Shown here piece after piece: positions 59,773 to 64,000 of a stretch of 64,000 bases of DNA; positions within the stretch are counted from its first letter, which is position 1; every line of letters begins with the position of its first letter. The notes under the pieces were generated by a model that saw nothing but the letters and a program-made list of their open reading frames with translations, did no database searches and was not told where the DNA came from. The stretch comes from an uncultured Oscillospiraceae bacterium (lineage in GTDB: Bacteria; Bacillota; Clostridia; Oscillospirales; Ruminococcaceae). The DNA is taken from positions 1 to 64,000 of the forward strand of contig CAKSEO010000002.1 in the NCBI GenBank assembly GCA_934446565.1, read 5' to 3'. Position numbers and translations under genes: made by a program.

Positions 59773-61320
59773 TTAAACTATCGGGATAACGACCATGCCG
59801 GAAAGCTCCGCGCTGCGGTCGGTTATCTCGTTTTCTTCCATGACTGCCTCGACTGTCGTGCCGCAGCGCTTTGCAATATCCCAGCAGCTCTCGCTTCCGG
59901 TCGTGTAGCAGATACGCAGCGCGAATTCGTCGGAGCGCTCCTTGGGCTTATCCTGGTGGACGGCGGCGCTGCTGATAACGCTGACCTGTCGGGAATCGGT
60001 CATTTCTGCGGAGATATCCGCCTGCACCGTGACGTCAACATTTCCGTCGGAACGGATGGCGAATCCCGTGTTTGTCACACGCGCGCTGCACGAAACAGCC
60101 GTGTCCTGCGTGACGTTCGCGGCGGGAATAGAGTGCTCGAAAGCCTCCTGTTTCTCGGCGAAGAACGGCGTACCGCCGGAGCATTTCCCGATGACATGTA
60201 CGCAGACCTGCCCGGTCACGAGCACGCCGTTTCCTCCATCGGGGCGGCAGGAAACGCTGCACAGCTCCCCGCGGCAGTCCCATACGGAATCCACCTCGCC
60301 GTTGTCGCAGGCGACAGTGGATTTCATCGAGGTCTGGGAATCCACCCTGCGCGGTGCGGAGGGTATCCGCAGCGACGTTACAGTGAGGTCGCTCTCATAC
60401 TCGGTGGAGTAAGCGTCGCAGGGAAGCTCGGTGGATACCGGCTGCACGGCGCTGCACCTGCATTCCATCGTAAGCTCGCAGGAGAGCACGCCGCTGTCAG
60501 ATTTCGGAACAAGTTCACAGTTTCTCACGATGAATTCCGGCGTGCAGGAATGCTGGTCGGTCAGTCCGGGCATATCAAGTATCTGGCTGACCGGGATATC
60601 GGCGGTCATTTTCTCCAGCTCGTCGCAGCCGGAGTGCTCGTCGGTATGTACGCCGTAGAGCGCGCTGACGGTGACGGTCCCCTTGACGACAGCCTTGTTG
60701 GCGATGATACGCAGGTCGTCCAGCCGGGGAACAGCGTCGCAGCTGATGATGTAGTCGATACCGGGAGCGCCGGTCTCAATGTCCTCGCGGACGGACAGCT
60801 GCTTGTCGGCGCTGATGGGCTGGGTGCAGCAGGGAACTTCCCGGGTGAGCACCTGCATGCCGTCCGGGAGCGCGGGGAGCGTGAATTTCGACGGGCAGGT
60901 GACGGTTATCCGGCAGCTTATCGCTCCGCGGATATCCAGCCTGCGGCTGCTGACGGCGCGGCAGTTGCAGTAATCGGCGCGGGGAATCACAGTTATACGG
61001 GGCTCGCCGCAGAGATTGTCAGCCTTTCCGGCGATGTCAACGGTTTTCGACCAGGTGTAGCGCTGCTCGACGCAGTGGAGAGTGGTGCTGTTTTCCGCGA
61101 GGTAAAGCACCTTTATCAGCACAACTCCGTCGAGCATTATCTTGTTCCCGGAAACCGCTGCGGAAATGACCCTCGGCGAAAGGCAGCATTTCAGTATCCG
61201 GAAAATCTCCGGGTAGTAGTCCGGCAGCACATGGTCAAGCTCGACGCCCTGTTCGGTCTGACCGTCGAAAAGCGTTTCGGTCATGAACACTGCGTCTGCT
61301 TTTCTGTTCATTTCTTCCAT
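59773..61320 (-). CDS. SPOCS (DUF3794) and LysM domain protein
   Basis: 515 aa from ATG 61320 (GGAGG five nt upstream; GTG 61335 would overlap the RBS). It contains repeated DUF3794/SPOCS-type domains: VELDHVLPDYYPEIFRILKC with GNKIMLDGVVLIKVLYL near the N-terminus and a related pair after residue ~170 (NKAVVKGTVTVSALYGV). A C-terminal LysM ends the protein (SCWDIAKRCGTTVEAVMEENEI ... GMVVIPIV, shown here only in part). Such proteins resemble SafA/SpoVID-like coat morphogenesis factors in Clostridia, where they often neighbour spoIVA. Expected in the mother cell; direct function not known. Confidence 0.9.
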   Translation of the reverse strand: MEEMNRKADAVFMTETLFDGQTEQGVELDHVLPDYYPEIFRILKCCLSPRVISAAVSGNKIMLDGVVLIKVLYLAENSTTLHCVEQRYTWSKTVDIAGKADNLCGEPRITVIPRADYCNCRAVSSRRLDIRGAISCRITVTCPSKFTLPALPDGMQVLTREVPCCTQPISADKQLSVREDIETGAPGIDYIISCDAVPRLDDLRIIANKAVVKGTVTVSALYGVHTDEHSGCDELEKMTADIPVSQILDMPGLTDQHSCTPEFIVRNCELVPKSDSGVLSCELTMECRCSAVQPVSTELPCDAYSTEYESDLTVTSLRIPSAPRRVDSQTSMKSTVACDNGEVDSVWDCRGELCSVSCRPDGGNGVLVTGQVCVHVIGKCSGGTPFFAEKQEAFEHSIPAANVTQDTAVSCSARVTNTGFAIRSDGNVDVTVQADISAEMTDSRQVSVISSAAVHQDKPKERSDEFALRICYTTGSESCWDIAKRCGTTVEAVMEENEITDRSAELSGMVVIPIV

Positions 61321-61362
61321 TGTATCCTCCTTCACGGGTGGCGTGGTATTGCTTTCAACAGC

Positions 61363-61391
61363 AATATATGCTTGTTCGGGGGCTTATATGA
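61363..61391 (-). promoter_or_regulatory. Sigma-E-like promoter of the SPOCS-spoIVA operon
   Basis: On the reverse strand TCATATA (61385-61391), a 14-bp spacer, then CATATATT (61363-61370). This fits the Bacillus sigma-E pattern (KMATATT, 13-15 bp, CATAYAHT) with one mismatch in the -35, about 43 bp upstream of the start codon. Confidence 0.65.
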
Positions 61392-61440
61392 TAAGTTGTA
61401 CGAAAAAATCGCCGCTGCGAAAAAATGTACCAAAAAGTAT

Positions 61441-61469
61441 TTGATTTATAGAGAGATATGTGCTATAAT
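61441..61469 (+). promoter_or_regulatory. Promoter of the tepA-uppP-ftsK cluster
   Basis: TTGATT (61441-61446), 17-bp spacer, TATAAT (61464-61469), 94 bp before the tepA-like start. Confidence 0.7.
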
Positions 61470-61562
61470 AAATATGTACGCACTCGGAGCAGAAGTTCCT
61501 GCATAATCCGGCATGTAACTGAAATAATATATACAAAAATTGTTTCAGGAGGAAAAAACCAC

Positions 61563-62468
61563 ATGTGCGATGAAAACAGGAACGAAGCTCCCTTTACCGA
61601 GGAGCAGAATCAGCAGATGATAGACAACGGCATGATAGCGACGGTGAACGCTCCGCATAACATACACTGCCTGTCGATAATCGGACAGATAGAGGGACAC
61701 TTTCTACTCCCGCCCCAGACCAAGACCACGAAGTACGAGCACGTTATACCGGCGCTTGCCGCCATCGAGCAGGACAGCACGGTGGAGGGACTGATGGTGG
61801 TGCTGAACACGGTCGGCGGGGACGTTGAAGCGGGACTTGCCATCGCGGAGATGATAGCCGGAATGTCGAAGCCTACGGTGTCGATAGTTCTGGGCGGCGG
61901 GCATTCTATAGGAGTGCCGCTGGCGGTGAGCACGGACGTGAGCTTTATAGTGCCGTCCGCGACGATGACGATACACCCGGTCCGCACGAACGGAATGGTC
62001 GTTGGAGTACCGCAGACGATGACCTGGTTCCAGAAGATGCAGGACAGGATAACCCGCTTCGTGACCGAAAACAGCCGCATGAAGCCGGAACGTTTCCGTG
62101 AGTTGCTGATGGAGAAAGACGAGCTGGTGATGGACGTTGGCACGGTCCTGGAGGGCAGCGAAGCCGTCCGGGAGGGGCTTATCGACCACCTCGGCGGGAT
62201 AGCTGACGCGGTCAAGTGCCTGTATTCGCTCATCGAAAAGCAGAATCCTCCGAAGCCGGAGGAAGCGAAGAAGTCCGCGAGATCGTCGGCAAAATCCAAA
62301 AAATCAGACAAGTCGGAGAAAACCGACAAATCCGGCAAAGCCGAGAAAACGGCGAAAACGGCGCAGACCAAGCCGCTGAAGCCGACCGCGCAGGTGGACA
62401 TCCGGCTGGCTGACACGCACAGCCGCAGAAGCACGCTGAATTCCGCAGACTGGCGCGGCGACAGATAA
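61563..62468 (+). CDS. tepA: TepA-like ClpP-family translocation-enhancing protease
   Basis: 301 aa from ATG 61563 (AGGAGG eleven nt upstream). A ClpP/SppA-type serine protease fold: the oxyanion-type segment [17 protein letters not shown], the Ser-containing [13 protein letters not shown] near residue 115, and [13 protein letters not shown] with the His. In Bacillus, TepA (YmfB) lies just before spoIIIE and aids protein export; the same synteny here supports the assignment. The last ~75 residues are a Lys/Ser/Glu-rich tail ([17 protein letters not shown]) not seen in Bacillus TepA. Confidence 0.9.
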   Translation: MCDENRNEAPFTEEQNQQMIDNGMIATVNAPHNIHCLSIIGQIEGHFLLPPQTKTTKYEHVIPALAAIEQDSTVEGLMVVLNTVGGDVEAGLAIAEMIAGMSKPTVSIVLGGGHSIGVPLAVSTDVSFIVPSATMTIHPVRTNGMVVGVPQTMTWFQKMQDRITRFVTENSRMKPERFRELLMEKDELVMDVGTVLEGSEAVREGLIDHLGGIADAVKCLYSLIEKQNPPKPEEAKKSARSSAKSKKSDKSEKTDKSGKAEKTAKTAQTKPLKPTAQVDIRLADTHSRRSTLNSADWRGDR

Positions 62469-62511
62469 CAATACCGCCTGCGGGCGGGTACATACGACAT
62501 AAGGGGAAAAT

Positions 62512-63384
62512 ATGGACATAGTTACAGTAATAATTCAGGCAGTGGTGCAGGGGCTTACGGAGTTCCTGCCGGTTTCGAGTTCGGGGCACCTTTCAGTTTT
62601 GCAGCACATCACCGGAGTGGACGGCGAAGCCGCGCTGGTGCTTTCGCTTGTTCTCCATCTGGGAACGCTCGCGGCGGTGTTCATCGCATTCTGGGGCACG
62701 ATTTGGGGCATGATAAAGGAGTTTTTCCTGACAATCGGCGACATCTTCACCGGAAAATTTTCCTGGAAGAACATGAACGGCAACCGCCGCATGATGTTCA
62801 TGGTGATAATTGCAACGGTGATCCTGGTTCCGTTCTACCTCGTGGAGGGATTCTTCACCGGACGGCAGGGCGACGGCGATATCGTGTTCGAGGGAGTTGC
62901 GTTCCTGTTCACGGCGCTGCTGCTGTTCCTTTCGGACAGATTCGGTCACGGCACGCGCACGGCTGAGCAGATGACCGTAAAGGATGCGGTCACAATCGGA
63001 TTGTTCCAGGTCGTAGCACTGTTCCCGGGAGTTTCCAGGAGCGGCTCGACCACCGCCGGAGGACTCCTCTCCGGGCTGGAAAAGCAGACTGCGGTAACGT
63101 TCGCGTTCATCCTCGGAATACCCGCGATACTGGGCGGCAGCGTGCTGGAGCTCGGCGACGCGATACACTCCGATATGGAGCTTGACTGGGTGGCGCTCGG
63201 GATAGGTTTCGTAATCGCGGCAGTCGTCGGGATATTTTCGATAAAGCTGGTGAGCTGGCTCATCAAAAAGGACAGATACAAAATATTTGGCATTTATACA
63301 GCGGTCATAGGTGTGGCGTGCATAGCCGCAGGCTTGTGGGAGCACATCACCGGAAACACGCTCTATTCCCTGATAATGGGCTGA
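62512..63384 (+). CDS. uppP: Undecaprenyl-diphosphatase
   Basis: 290 aa integral membrane protein of the UppP/BacA family, which dephosphorylates undecaprenyl pyrophosphate for reuse in peptidoglycan synthesis and confers bacitracin tolerance. Both signature regions are present: VVQGLTEFLPVSSSGHL (residues ~11-27) and ALFPGVSRSGSTTAGGLL (~165-182). About eight TM helices. RBS AAGGGGAA before ATG 62512. It lies between tepA and ftsK; 26 bp to the latter. Confidence 0.97.
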   Translation: MDIVTVIIQAVVQGLTEFLPVSSSGHLSVLQHITGVDGEAALVLSLVLHLGTLAAVFIAFWGTIWGMIKEFFLTIGDIFTGKFSWKNMNGNRRMMFMVIIATVILVPFYLVEGFFTGRQGDGDIVFEGVAFLFTALLLFLSDRFGHGTRTAEQMTVKDAVTIGLFQVVALFPGVSRSGSTTAGGLLSGLEKQTAVTFAFILGIPAILGGSVLELGDAIHSDMELDWVALGIGFVIAAVVGIFSIKLVSWLIKKDRYKIFGIYTAVIGVACIAAGLWEHITGNTLYSLIMG

Positions 63385-63410
63385 TCTTACTGTAAAGGAA
63401 GTCGGATAAA

Positions 63411-64000
63411 ATGGCTGAGAATAAAACAACTAAACCGCGCTCCGGTTCCTCAAAGGGCAGCACCGGACGTTCCAGACCATCGAAGAAAGCGCTCGAAGCT
63501 GAGCAGCTCAGGCTCCGCGAGGAGGCTTTCAAAGCGAGCATGCGCCGCCGCCACATCGCAACGGTGATCATGTTCGCAGTGGGTATAGTGCTGACTCTCG
63601 CTGCGGTCATTCCTGCGGGCGAGGGCGAGGGCTGGCGCGGATTCTTCGACATCATGCACGGTCTGTTCGGCTATTCTGCGTTCATCGTCGGACCGCTGGT
63701 GATTTTCGTTGCGGTAAGGCTGTCGGCATTTAAAGAGAGCCACAAGCTTGGCATGGACGTGCTGAAATGCGTTGCCGGAATACTGCTGCTCTGCGCGGCG
63801 GTACAGATCTTCTCCGTTGGGGCAGTCCCCGGGGATAACTTCGGCGAGGTCATTGCAAACCTCTACAAGGACGGCAGGGAATTCCGCGGAGGCGGCGTGT
63901 TCGCGCTGTTCATCGGAGGTCTGCTGCTCCTGCTGGGACGGCTGGGCGCGACCATCGTCATAATAATCCTGATACTTGTCTGCGTGCTGCTCTGCACGGG
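63411..64000 (+). CDS. ftsK: DNA translocase FtsK/SpoIIIE, N-terminal part (runs off the window)
   Basis: The frame opens at ATG 63411 (AAAGGAAG upstream) and remains open to the right edge; 196 codons are visible. A basic Ser/Lys/Arg-rich N-terminus (~1-45) is followed by about four TM helices (HIATVIMFAVGIVLTLAAVI, FGYSAFIVGPLVIFVAVRL, LKCVAGILLLCAAVQIF, FALFIGGLLLLLGRLG). This is the membrane-anchor layout of FtsK/SpoIIIE; the motor and gamma domains would lie beyond 64000. Synteny with tepA, as in Bacillus, favours SpoIIIE, the pump that moves the chromosome into the forespore. Confidence 0.85.
   Translation, partial: MAENKTTKPRSGSSKGSTGRSRPSKKALEAEQLRLREEAFKASMRRRHIATVIMFAVGIVLTLAAVIPAGEGEGWRGFFDIMHGLFGYSAFIVGPLVIFVAVRLSAFKESHKLGMDVLKCVAGILLLCAAVQIFSVGAVPGDNFGEVIANLYKDGREFRGGGVFALFIGGLLLLLGRLGATIVIIILILVCVLLCT

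Noticed and set aside
58561-61506. Long forward open frames opposite spoIVA and the SPOCS gene
   Set aside because: The reverse-strand genes are certain by motif; the forward frames are compositional shadows.

Overview
The window reads as about 64 kb of chromosome from a spore-forming, high-GC member of the Clostridia, most likely an Oscillospirales/Ruminococcaceae gut or rumen bacterium. The evidence for spore formation is an alpha/beta-type small acid-soluble spore protein, SpoIVA, a SPOCS/LysM coat-type protein, YunB, a TepA-like protease and FtsK/SpoIIIE. A GH5 mannanase fits a fibre-degrading habitat. The species assignment is inference; no rRNA or tRNA gene was seen.

Region 1 (1-28.65 kb) is one uninterrupted forward operon that enters from the left edge and ends at a GC-rich hairpin. 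It encodes the distal half of an extracellular-type contractile injection system (eCIS, phage-tail-like): LysM tube/baseplate adaptor, separate hub and spike proteins, gp25-like wedge, two baseplate-J-type wedge proteins, a tail-protein-I-like protein, a conserved eCIS accessory with a C-terminal Ig fold, a DUF4255 (Pvc16/Afp16-like) cap protein, a PAAR-like tip protein and a DUF4157 (HEAAH) cargo-type protein with a small acidic partner. Sheath, tube and AAA ATPase genes must lie to the left, if present. Inserted among these genes is an unusual set of envelope proteins: a kinase-fold-like protein, a four-TM receptor ending in HAMP plus a degenerate class III cyclase domain, a TM-anchored MORN-repeat protein, a secreted TolC-like coiled coil, a twin-sensor membrane protein, a GNAT enzyme, an ABC-type substrate-binding lipoprotein, and an MFS transporter carrying the same twin-sensor module at its N-terminus. 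I propose this is a membrane-coupled, signal-gated contractile system; it is the main candidate novelty in the window.

Region 2 (28.65-33.04 kb) is a seam: an ion transporter behind a tandem palindromic operator and leader hairpin, a cytidylate-kinase-like gene, a deleted cupin remnant, an XRE regulator, 0.6 kb of AT-rich non-coding DNA, an ElaA-like acetyltransferase, and a 228-bp hairpin-rich element with palindromic inverted termini lying in the leader of the next operon.

Region 3 (33.04-40.83 kb) is housekeeping: DUF951, prfA, Sua5-type tRNA modification, coaE, lytic transglycosylase, M18 aminopeptidase, yunB and ligA. Region 4 (40.9-50.4 kb) is cell-surface and wall functions: GH5 mannanase, two GHL10-type proteins (one fused to an N-acetylmuramoyl-L-alanine amidase), glmS and a zinc-ribbon membrane protein. 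Region 5 (50.4-57.9 kb) has a divergent MFS/LysR pair, two G3E (CobW-like) GTPases, one with a very His/Asp-rich tail, a methylthioribose-1-phosphate-isomerase-like gene, an MTA/SAH-deaminase-like amidohydrolase and a PerR-like Fur regulator. Region 6 (58-64 kb) is the sporulation and envelope block: SASP, SpoIVA and the SPOCS protein (reverse strand, behind a sigma-E-like promoter), TepA-like protease, UppP and the 5' part of ftsK/spoIIIE, which runs off the right edge.
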